The notes under the pieces: generated by a model | What the model saw: the letters and a program-made list of their open reading frames with translations, nothing else | The model's database searches: none | Told to the model about the DNA's origin: nothing | Program-made: the position numbers and the translations under genes | NCBI GenBank assembly: GCA_001953115.1 | Contig: LSSL01002249.1 | Location: 1 to 35,570, forward strand | DNA: 35,570 nt | Reading direction: 5' to 3' | Source: Smittium mucronatum | Lineage: Eukaryota > Kickxellomycota > Harpellomycetes > Harpellales > Legeriomycetaceae | Shown here: piece by piece, positions 22,424 to 31,194 of the stretch | Layout: each line of letters starts with the position of its first letter | Position numbering within the stretch: the stretch's first letter is position 1

Positions 22424-25400
22424 ATGGCTATCAATGAAAAACCTGATTTCTTTCAAATTCCTCAAAACAATTCGGATAAGCCAGATGTAGCTACTACAAG
22501 TATATTTTCAAATAATATAAAAGAGTTCCCTAAAAAATCTTCACTGCCGCATTGTAAAACAACTAAAACAACTCCAAGTGTATCTATATTTAATTCAACA
22601 GTAAAATCTGCCAAAAATTACGATCAACAAAATTTGGAAAACTTAAAATTAAAACATACAAAATCTGATATTACAAACAAAAGGAAATCTTCTTCCATAT
22701 CTGACTACTTTTTTGACTACAAAATATTGTATCCCGATGACTCTAGAGACAAAGTGTTTACTGCAATTCTTAGAGCTTTAGTTTTAGTAAAAAATAAACC
22801 ATGCTCCCCAAAGGAGCTGTCTAATATCATTATTCAAAACAATCTAACAGTTCTTGGTGGTGCAACTCCATATGCTACGGTTTCTTCTAGAATTTCTCAG
22901 CATTTTAAACGTGTTTCAGGCTCCAATTTTCCCCGAGAATCTATTTTGGGTCGTGTTTCAAATGCTGAAAATCCCAGGAAAATTTTGTATTACCTCTTAC
23001 CTCAAAGTAAAAAGAATTCCTTCTTTGCTCCCAGCTCTGAAAACCTCAAAGATTTATCCTCTCACATGGCTAAAAATGATGGCTCTATCAGTGACTCTAA
23101 GAACTTCTCTAGAATTTCGGATGAACCCACAGATTCTTTCTCTATGCGACTTATGAATAATCCCGGAAATAAAGTTTTACCCATATATAATAATAGATCA
23201 AAATTCTTAGCCAAGCATCAAACTACTCCGCCTAAAAGCCCTTTTTCCGAATCATTATTAGGCCTCAAACCACCAAACATCAAGAAAGGTTCTAGTCTAA
23301 GTTCTTCCGGGGTGAAAAAAAATTACTCAAATCATTCCACCTTAGCTCCTGGAATTTTGAAATTAAAGATAAAAATTAAACCTTCATCAGATGAATTGAA
23401 AAAGAACATCAATTCCTTAAAACTTCCATCCGCCGATTCCACAAATTTAAGTTTGTCCGATTTTAAAAATAATCAACCCGAAGAATGCTTCGTAGAAAAG
23501 CAGTCATTTGCTGAATCTCCAGGTTATAAGTTCGCATCACCTACAAGAAACCAAAATATTTGCAAAAATGGCTTACCTTTGCACTCACAAAGTAAATCCA
23601 GCCTTAATTTTAGTGAGGATGTGGTGAAATTTGATTCTTACAGCAGCCCAAAAGGCGATTCAGTAAATCGATCTCATTCTCTTCCGATTGAGGATGTTGG
23701 TTTATACGATGAGATTTCTGCTGAAGTCTTTAGTGATGATGTCGATAACCACTATCTGCCTTCACTTAATCCTAAAGATCTAATATCATTCACTAATCAA
23801 CCTCTAAAGCACAACTTTGATATTCGATCCAAATGGAACCTCAAAAATTTTAATACTCAAAATCCTTTATACTCTATTAAAATAACAAACTCGCACTCAC
23901 CAAGCTCTTATGAAATATGTAAGCCTAAGCCTGGAAGAGGGAAATGGCTGCCCAAACCCTCGTTAGATCTCAAAACCCGTGAGTCTGAAGAGGAGTCATT
24001 TGATTTTTCTAATGGCGTAGTCTCAGGAAAAATTGGCCAAATAAATAACCTATCTTTGAAATCTAATAGCCAGTCCGAAATTATCGATTCATATTCTACG
24101 GAAGAAGCGGATAATACTAAATTCAAATCTAGTTATTGTTTTGGTAATCGCACTTCAAATTTAAATGAAGAAAAATTACCTGATAATTCAAGCAAAGACT
24201 CTACGTATAGATTTGTCGATAATAGTACGGATCACGTCAATGTTTCTGGGGAGTCCATGCAGATTTCAAATATAAATGATGACGAAAATAATTTTGTAAA
24301 ATTTCACTCTAAATCTAACTCCTGTAAAAATGGACATGTACCTTCTGCCATCCAAGAACATTTACTCAACCTTCCCGCCCAAAAATCTTCTTTAGAAAAT
24401 CCGCAGAATAATAGTCTGGATGGACTCCTTCATCCTGATTCAGATAAATTAAAACACGCAGATTCTCCAATAACCCATCCTTTACCTAACTCTCGAGATG
24501 TCTGTTCGAGTAAAAAAGTTGAAATACCTCCCGGATCTCCTGATAGCGAGCACAATCCTCAAAATCCAACTGTAGATGATGGTCGCTCAAGAAATTCTGG
24601 GATATTATTGCCTGAATTAAATTCAAATCAAAGTTCAGTCTCCTACAATGATTTAGGTTTTCTAAATTCGTTTAGATCCATTTTGCATGATGAACTTAGA
24701 GAGCCTGGTTTGATATCCCTTTCAGAACTTGACCTTTTGTGGAATGATAGTGACAAAGAAATCAAAGAGATCCAATCAATTAATACATTAAAAGATGAAA
24801 CCTCAAAATCCCATACCCAGAATCCATCTCTTTCTTGTTCTATAAACATGTCCCCAAAGAAAAATGATAGTGAGAATATACATTCCTTTTCGCTAGGAAA
24901 TGATAACGCAACATCATTTGTAAAAGAAAACTCTTCTACCTTAATATCAGCCGAATTAAACTGTCATGACTTTAAAAAAAATAACGATAATGAGCCCTCA
25001 AACTCTACTTGTGATTCATGCAACAATAATAAAGTTAAAGGTCATTTTTCTAAAATACCAATAGATTCTGATTGCTCTAAATTTAAAAAAAATAATTCAT
25101 ATCCCTCTGTAGAGCCAAAGCATAGATGTGACACTGACATCCATTCGAAGATGCAAAACAAGATTAATCAAGATACTAAAGATTTGGCCTTCACCCGAAG
25201 GAGCTCGGTTGAATCTAATTTTCAGGATTTTGAATCTACTTCAGCTAATACAAAACTAAGCGATAGTGAAAATTCTGAGCACCAGGAATCAAATTTTACC
25301 TCTCCAAAAAGTGTCATAAATCCCTCTAAAGATAATAAAGGGTTGGTTTGCGAATTTAACTGGAATAATGACGTATCCATCCCAATATCTTCATCCGTAG

Positions 25401-27295
25401 TTCCCACGACCTTTAATATCTCCCCGCCTACTGTTCTTACAATAATTGAAACTGTTCCAGTTTACATGACTTGTATAAGTAGAGGTTTCGTTTTTCGAAA
25501 AAGTATTAATGCGGCCAGCCATAAGCCCGATGAATCCGATAGTAAGTCTGATAGCGGACATTCTTCATCTCAATCAAATCTTTGTTCTAAAACTTTTAAA
25601 CTGCTAAGGCTGGTTGAAAATGGCTATGTTAACGCTTCATCATTACTCGAAGCAGGGGGTGTTTCATCAGAACAGGAAAGGAATATAGTTCTTTCTCTTG
25701 AAGTGGGGCGTTTTAAATGGAGAAGACCCGAATCACAATTATCTGGGACTTGGGTTCCATTATCCCGGGCTCGAGCTTTGGCGGCCACTTGCTCTTTGAC
25801 GAACAGGGTTGGTGTATTTTTAAATGACAATTTAGAATCATACTTCCCATCCCCATTGCCATCCTCGTTTATTAGACATATTATTATGCCCTACTTGGTT
25901 CCTGAGTTTCTGTCGAGCTCTTTCCCTCAAAAATTGGAAACATCACCTGTAAATATGATATTCCCCAAAATTTCCAATATTTCAAATACAAATCAATTTG
26001 AATCTTCGGGTACAAACGAAAGAATTCAGCTGAAGTACTCAACAGATTCCTTAAACGATTTAAACGATAAGTTCATTTTTAATTCCAATATGCAATTTTA
26101 TAATCCAATCAATTGCTTACCAACCCAAAGTTCTGAAGCCATAGGAAATGAGTCTCATATAGACTATAGCTCTCAAAACGACTATTATTCTACATCGACC
26201 AATAGTAAAGTAAACTTAATTCCCTTTTCTGAAGAAACTGATCTTCATTTAAGAGGTAACATTGATCTAAACATTAATGACCCAAAAAAAGAATTAAACT
26301 CCATTAGATCACCCAGCATAAATAACTTTAAAGATGGGTCTGCCGAACCCAAAAAATCTAGTAAAATAGCTCCTATCTCCAATTCTGATAGCAATTTAGA
26401 TCATTTACAGCAAATATTGTTGAAAATCAACCAAAACATCAACACCCTCATCAACAAAAAAAAGCTCAAGGAATCTTCTGTAGATCCTCAGAAAAAAAAC
26501 TCTAAAATAAATAGTGTAAACGTAAATACTACCTTGAAACATACGGGTCATAATTCTAGGAGTCTATACCGTCTATCGGACTCTTTGAAAAAATCCTCCA
26601 TATCTTCTTTAAAGGATCCCGAATGGCTCAAAAGAAAAGAAATGTTTTTTAAAAAATTAATTCGTTCAAAAATATCTCGCGATAGAATCCTTTGTTATGA
26701 TCATTTTGACGCTCTGTTCATAAAATTACTGCCATATTGTAAAAAGCATTGTAATGAAAGAAAGCTATTTACCTCATCAATTTGTAAATCATTTATGTCC
26801 TATAACCCGCCATGTGATATCATAAATCATTCACTTAATCCAAGTAAGTTTGTGCCGCTGAATTCGAATCAGTTCGAATTCATCCTAAATTCTACCATTT
26901 TTAAAGAAAAATTTATTTGTAAATCACCTAAAATGAAATTTGGAACAGAAAAAGCTACAAAGAAAAATGAATCATTCAGTATAGCTCTAAAATACACAGG
27001 ACCTCTAGGATGTTGTTCATTTTGCTGTTCGTACTGTCTGGATGCATCCCGGATTTCATTTAGATTGATTCTTTTTCACCATTTAAACGATAACTATATT
27101 CTAGAATCTTCACCCAGAAAAAGTTATTTAAAATCGAATTTAGTCGGGATTCAGAATTTTCTTTGCTATATAAATAAGAAACATCAAATCTCGACTCACC
27201 CCCAAAATAAAAGATTAACTTCGAATAAAATAGACTATTCTGAGAATGAACGTAATAATTTTACGCACAAACGTAAACGCCTGGTGAATGCCTAA
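22424..27295 (+). CDS. Putative transcription factor: GDS1-type winged helix plus APSES/KilA-N-like domain
   Basis: A single uninterrupted frame of 1623 aa. Residues about 92-195 (DYKILYPDDSRDKVFTAILR, then NKPCSPKELSNIII, GGATPYATVSSRISQHFKR, RKILYYLLP) form a winged helix of the fungal GDS1/HARE-HTH kind. Residues about 1000-1145 contain PVYMTCISRGFVFRKSI, then LRLVENGYVNASSLLEAGG, SEQERNIVLSLEVGRFKWRR and GTWVPLSRARALA, the signature order of APSES/KilA-N DNA-binding domains. Between and after lie Ser/Asn/Lys-rich disordered linkers. A short predicted coiled coil (LQQILLKINQNINTLI, about 1328-1345), a Cys cluster CCSFCCSYC (about 1530) and a basic KRKR near the C-terminus (nuclear signal) follow. 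It likely acts in the nucleus on DNA; targets unknown. The first ATG is used; no upstream in-frame start is evident. The smaller overlapping ORFs are shadows. Much of the length is linker; the domains are the confident part. Confidence 0.88.
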   Translation: MAINEKPDFFQIPQNNSDKPDVATTSIFSNNIKEFPKKSSLPHCKTTKTTPSVSIFNSTVKSAKNYDQQNLENLKLKHTKSDITNKRKSSSISDYFFDYKILYPDDSRDKVFTAILRALVLVKNKPCSPKELSNIIIQNNLTVLGGATPYATVSSRISQHFKRVSGSNFPRESILGRVSNAENPRKILYYLLPQSKKNSFFAPSSENLKDLSSHMAKNDGSISDSKNFSRISDEPTDSFSMRLMNNPGNKVLPIYNNRSKFLAKHQTTPPKSPFSESLLGLKPPNIKKGSSLSSSGVKKNYSNHSTLAPGILKLKIKIKPSSDELKKNINSLKLPSADSTNLSLSDFKNNQPEECFVEKQSFAESPGYKFASPTRNQNICKNGLPLHSQSKSSLNFSEDVVKFDSYSSPKGDSVNRSHSLPIEDVGLYDEISAEVFSDDVDNHYLPSLNPKDLISFTNQPLKHNFDIRSKWNLKNFNTQNPLYSIKITNSHSPSSYEICKPKPGRGKWLPKPSLDLKTRESEEESFDFSNGVVSGKIGQINNLSLKSNSQSEIIDSYSTEEADNTKFKSSYCFGNRTSNLNEEKLPDNSSKDSTYRFVDNSTDHVNVSGESMQISNINDDENNFVKFHSKSNSCKNGHVPSAIQEHLLNLPAQKSSLENPQNNSLDGLLHPDSDKLKHADSPITHPLPNSRDVCSSKKVEIPPGSPDSEHNPQNPTVDDGRSRNSGILLPELNSNQSSVSYNDLGFLNSFRSILHDELREPGLISLSELDLLWNDSDKEIKEIQSINTLKDETSKSHTQNPSLSCSINMSPKKNDSENIHSFSLGNDNATSFVKENSSTLISAELNCHDFKKNNDNEPSNSTCDSCNNNKVKGHFSKIPIDSDCSKFKKNNSYPSVEPKHRCDTDIHSKMQNKINQDTKDLAFTRRSSVESNFQDFESTSANTKLSDSENSEHQESNFTSPKSVINPSKDNKGLVCEFNWNNDVSIPISSSVVPTTFNISPPTVLTIIETVPVYMTCISRGFVFRKSINAASHKPDESDSKSDSGHSSSQSNLCSKTFKLLRLVENGYVNASSLLEAGGVSSEQERNIVLSLEVGRFKWRRPESQLSGTWVPLSRARALAATCSLTNRVGVFLNDNLESYFPSPLPSSFIRHIIMPYLVPEFLSSSFPQKLETSPVNMIFPKISNISNTNQFESSGTNERIQLKYSTDSLNDLNDKFIFNSNMQFYNPINCLPTQSSEAIGNESHIDYSSQNDYYSTSTNSKVNLIPFSEETDLHLRGNIDLNINDPKKELNSIRSPSINNFKDGSAEPKKSSKIAPISNSDSNLDHLQQILLKINQNINTLINKKKLKESSVDPQKKNSKINSVNVNTTLKHTGHNSRSLYRLSDSLKKSSISSLKDPEWLKRKEMFFKKLIRSKISRDRILCYDHFDALFIKLLPYCKKHCNERKLFTSSICKSFMSYNPPCDIINHSLNPSKFVPLNSNQFEFILNSTIFKEKFICKSPKMKFGTEKATKKNESFSIALKYTGPLGCCSFCCSYCLDASRISFRLILFHHLNDNYILESSPRKSYLKSNLVGIQNFLCYINKKHQISTHPQNKRLTSNKIDYSENERNNFTHKRKRLVNA

Positions 27296-27334
27296 ATACC
27301 TTTCTAATGACCCTTCATGTATATACTTGCCCAG

Positions 27335-27340
27335 AATAAA
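27335..27340 (+). terminator. Poly(A) signal of the GDS1-APSES gene
   Basis: AATAAA 40 bases after the stop codon at 27295, followed by a C/T-rich stretch. It sits in the 98-bp gap before the convergent small gene, so the two transcripts probably overlap at their 3' ends. Confidence 0.55.
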
Positions 27341-27393
27341 CTCTCCTCCTCCATTGCTTGTTTTATATTCATATTAATATCAAATGAAATAAT

Positions 27394-27843
27394 TTAGTTT
27401 GCCAAGCAAGTATGATCCTTCTTTAGACGATTACGTGCCCTAGCCTTTTCTGCTCTATCGTTGGCATCAACCCTGTATATGTATTACCCTGGGCTATATT
27501 CTGTTTATTCTTTTCAAATAGTCAAAAAATCTAGAAATAAAAATTTTATTATGAAAGGGTGCATTTTTGAGTATCCAAATATGATACCAACCTTTGACTT
27601 ATTTCTCAAAGAGTTAGTTATACTCTGTAATGGTCTCTCTTGTGATCCAACCACTTCCATAAATACCTGAAAATGTTCTGAATATATTCTTCATCATTCG
27701 AAGGTCTTTCACCAATTGAATAATATCTAATTTTTTTTTTTTGCCTAATATGGTTTTTGTGAATGAAGATACCGCACCGATCGCTGATGATTTATTTGAG
27801 CTGTGTTCGCATTAGCTGCGAAATAATCCGAATCGGTTCTCAT
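27394..27843 (-). CDS. Small three-exon gene, unidentified conserved-looking protein
   Basis: Reconstructed on the minus strand: exon 1 27843-27773, intron 46 bp (GTATCT...TTAG), exon 2 27726-27667, intron 194 bp (CAG|GTATTT...ATACAG), exon 3 27472-27394. Phases agree (both introns phase 2) and give 69 aa: MRTDSDYFAANANTAQINHQ, then RSVRYYSIGERPSNDEEY, IQNIFRVDANDRAEKARARN, RLKKDHTCLAN. It is hydrophilic, has no signal or membrane segment, and ends in a Lys/Arg-rich helix-prone stretch. Each exon is GC-richer than its introns. A TATAAAA lies about 43 bases before the ATG. It is tail-to-tail with the GDS1-APSES gene. Uncertainties: an acceptor-like ATACAG just before the ATG would allow an upstream exon, and the second intron begins with a protein-like frame (YLWKWLDHKRDHY) that might be an alternative exon. 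I do not recognise the family. Confidence 0.5.
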
Positions 27844-27883
27844 AGATAATCGATCTCTTTTAAAAATCTTAAACGGGCCTGTA

Positions 27884-27890
27884 TTTTATA
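27884..27890 (-). promoter_or_regulatory. TATA-like motif before the small gene
   Basis: TATAAAA on the minus strand about 43 bases before the proposed ATG. Reasonable as a core promoter only if the gene starts at 27843; in this AT-rich DNA it could be chance. Confidence 0.25.
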
Positions 27891-28059
27891 TTAGATGGAG
27901 CCAAGCTCAATAGAAGTCTTTTTCGATTTTTATCTGTAAACTTTTACAAGCTTATTAATTGATAAAATTCATTTTATACTTCAATTTTCGAATCTTTATT
28001 CTATAAGAAGTTATTTAAATGATATCAAGTATTAATGTATTTTGCATAACTTATCATTT

Positions 28060-28320
28060 TTTGGAAAAAACAAGACAGAATAATTTAGCTGGGACAGCGA
28101 AATTTTCGGGTGGAATTTTTGCGACTCTTCTGTTAACATTGGGAAGCATTAATGGATCACCAGTACAATTGAACCAATGCCCAGTGAGACCGGGGCTGCC
28201 AGAGTGGCGGAGTATAGTTGGGTGGGAGATTTTTTAGAAAAATTTCAACTTTTTTTTGAAAAAAATTTAATGGTGTTTTTATTCATTTTTATTGAGTTCT
28301 AAAGTAGGTCCCGCGAAATT
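28060..28320 (+). repeat. Dispersed repeat family B, copy 1
   Basis: A unit running from AATTTAGCTGGGACAGC through AAATTTTCGGGTGGAATTTT, ATTAATGGATCACCAG, GAACCAATGCCCAGTG and the GC-rich core to ATTCATTTTTATTGAGTTC is matched base by base, with divergence, about 520 bp downstream. The + ORF 28019-28237 crosses it but the second copy does not keep the frame, so it is not treated as a gene. Confidence 0.7.
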
Positions 28321-28594
28321 TTTTTATACAATAAATAGGGTTTAGTGTTGTTAAATTATATCTGAGGACTCCAAATCACTTCAAAAATCTGGCTAAAACA
28401 ATCGAGTACTTGTTTTTAGTGTGCGAAAAATGAGAAAATGTGCTTAGAAATACAATTGCGCAATTTTTTGTCAAAATATTAATCTTTGAGAAAGTTTTAA
28501 TTTCTTTTCTTTCGATTCAGCTCAGTTAGAGCAGATCTGAAAACTCTTTGAGGGGAAGTCTAAAAAATCTTTTTTTTCTCATCCGCACTGACCA

Positions 28595-28840
28595 CGCCAG
28601 TAGATAATTGAACTGAGAACAGCTAAATTTTCGTATGGCATCTTTTTTGCCCCTCTATTGATATTGAAAGGTATTAATAGATCGCCAGATCCCTTGAATG
28701 TATGCAAAGTGGGTAAGTAACTAATAGAGCGGTGGTGCGGAGTTGGGTATGAAAAATTTCGAAATTTTTCAACTTTTATTAAAAAAGTTTGCTGGCTTTA
28801 GTATTCATTTTTATTTGATTTTAAAATAAACTCTTAGTTA
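28595..28840 (+). repeat. Dispersed repeat family B, copy 2
   Basis: Same order of blocks as the copy at 28060: AGAACAGCTAAATTTTCG, ATTAATAGATCGCCAG, an altered core (TGAATGTATGCAAAGTGGG), GAGTTGGGTATGA, then ATTCATTTTTATTTGATTT. Same orientation, clearly diverged. Together with 11113-11170 this is at least a three-member family. Confidence 0.65.
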
Positions 28841-30296
28841 AAAAAAATCTAAGGATTCCTATTAATTGCATTAAATTGAAATAAATACTAAATTTAATAC
28901 CTTTTATTTGAATATATTCTGTTAAATTTTATTTAATTGAAACTTAGTTTTGCAGAGTGTAATATTTAAAAAATTTCAACTAATTTATCACATACTCATT
29001 TTTTGGATTTTTATATTAACAGCCATGATCTACATATATTAAAGACATTCAAAAATTTTAGCTATTAATTAATTACATTATTTTATTTCTAATTGAATTT
29101 ATAAAATTAGCAGTTTAATTTTAAATGGTTAAAATATTAGTACATTTTGAAATAAAATTGATAAATTGTAAGTTTCTTGCAAATTTTTATTAATATCAAA
29201 TCACAACTAAATATTTCTTATTCCTACTGGCTTAAAAGAAATAGGTTAAATATATTTATAAGGCTCATTATTTATTATATTGGATGTTTTTCTTTTTTAT
29301 GATTTAATATACAATTTTATTCATAATTATAAAATCTATAATTATAAATTTTCTATTACAATTTGGCCCACACTTGTTACGATTACTAAAGTTTTATTTA
29401 TTATTATTATTCTCAAAAAAGCAGTCACTTGAAAGAATAATTGATCTTATTGACCTACTTAATAAAATATTTGGTATTAATAATACAAAAATAGTTGTTT
29501 TTTTTATGACTAAAATATTTATCATATTTACAATCTTAAAATTACCCTCAATATTTATAAAATCTAATTTATAAATTTCACGAAATTTCAGATAAGAAAT
29601 TTTGAATTTTCCTGATACTAAATAGCTAAATCTGAAATAACCATATATAAATTTAAAAGTTTACTATTTCGAAGCTCTTTTATTTCAAAAAAATAAATTA
29701 TTGGTTTTTTTCTGGCCTTTTACCCCCTCCTCTCTAATTTTTTAAAGGATATTTTGGATTAAAATTAACTGAAAATTCTGATTTGGTTAGGTTTTTGAAA
29801 ATAATCAAGCTAATTTTATTTAAAAAAAAAATTAAAATTTTGCGTTTAAGTTTAAACTCTTAAATTTTTATCTTATGTTAAAAAAAAAAGTTTCTTCCAA
29901 TTTGAGTCTTTTAGAATTTTTTCAAGCGTGCCTACTTTAATGGATTGAAACTAAAAAATTTCGTGTAAATTTTTTTAAATAAATATTTAATATAAAGATA
30001 AAAAAATAAATCGATTTTTTTAAAAATATAATCTGATGAAAATAGGAAACCTTGTTATTTGGATCGGAATTTTAATTAATATATATATATACATATTAAT
30101 AAATATTAATTTATCAATTTGTTCTATTGTTTTTTTTCAAAAGGTTTTAAATTCGAATAAATACTAAAAAATTGTATTCATTGCAGAAAAAAAAATCGAA
30201 AATCCAATAATTGCTTTTAAAAATCCAAATAACTTTCTTTTATCTTTAAATAAAAATTATAAATATTTTAATGGTAATTCTCTTTTATTTTTGTAC
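28841..30296. other. AT-rich stretch without recognised genes
   Basis: Homopolymer-rich DNA. The frame at 29374-29574 is Leu/Phe/Ile/Lys-dominated with no domain. Contains a short TA run near 30080-30093. Confidence 0.5.
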
Positions 30297-30811
30297 TGTG
30301 GAATTTTATTGTAAGATAAAGCCATTAAAAACTAAAATAAAAGGTTTGAAAAAAAAATGTATAAAAAAGAATATTATCCTAACCAAAATAAGCTCCTCTG
30401 TCGGACTACCTGCTGCGCACCTACAGCAAAAGGGTGTAATCTAACAACCGAAATATCCCCTCCCCCCTGGCATTTCTCCAAGTAGGCTGGATGACTGAGG
30501 TTATATGCAGTAAATAATTAAGCTCTTTTTCAATCAAAAACAGTTCATTAAAACTACTGATCTCCTAGTCAGAGCCTACTTTTAACAGGATTAATAAAAT
30601 TAGACTCCTACCCAAACGTGGGATTGATTGACATGGCTTTCCTACAAATAGCTGTTAGACTCTGAGATCCGTCTGACTGTCGAACTCTGGAATTGTGCAC
30701 TAGACTATGTTTCGGCTGTGTTAAACGATCGGTTCCTCCTGCTTTTAGATGTTCCTTCTTTGTAATCTCTGTCTACCGAATCTCTGTGCTCTGTCTCCAC
30801 TACTTCCAACA
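30297..30811 (-). mobile_element. Dispersed repeat copy 2, possible solo LTR
   Basis: The part 30299-30668 is the inverted homologue of 1-373. Read on the minus strand, the GC-richer block begins TGTTGGAAG at 30811 and ends TTCCACA at 30297, i.e. TG...CA with matching short inverted termini typical of LTRs (TGTTGGAA/TTCCACA); it also carries AATAAA just before the end. Length would be 515 bp. Against an LTR: flanking 5-mers (TGTAC versus AAGAA) do not match, so no target duplication supports the borders, and the other copy ends in a poly(A) tract instead. No internal retrotransposon genes flank it. Confidence 0.55.
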
Positions 30812-31168
30812 AAGAATAGTAATACACTGTTTGAAATTTTAGTTTAGTGTACTTCGAAAAGTACAAAATTAAGCCTTTAAACTACGACAGGGTATTTCAC
30901 TCTTAGGTGATGGTAGATATCTTTATTTTTAAATATTTTTCATTGATTTATGGTAAAGAAACTAAGATTAATACTGGGCTTATTATCAGAGTTTAAATTT
31001 TAGAAAAATTCTAAATATTATATTGATAAAATAATGTATATCATCCTTTAAAAACCTTCATTAAAGCTCTGATTTAATATATATTAATTTAAAATATGTT
31101 TCATATTAATTTAAAATTGTGAATTTAATCATATGGATTGTTTACAATATTTTTGCCACAAAAATTTC

Positions 31169-31194
31169 CACACACACATATATATATATATATC
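31169..31194. repeat. CA/TA compound microsatellite
   Basis: CACACACA running into (TA)n. Simple sequence repeat. Confidence 0.85.

Noticed and set aside
28019..28237. 72-aa ORF across repeat family B copy 1
   Set aside because: The paralogous repeat at 28595 does not preserve the frame.
28170..28240. tRNA or tRNA-derived gene in repeat family B
   Set aside because: A B-box-like word is present on the minus strand but there is no acceptable A box and no cloverleaf.
1..30811. A ~30-kb composite transposon bounded by the inverted repeat pair
   Set aside because: The two copies are diverged, sit inside ordinary mixed sequence, and nothing between them encodes transposition functions for such a unit. 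Independent insertions are simpler.
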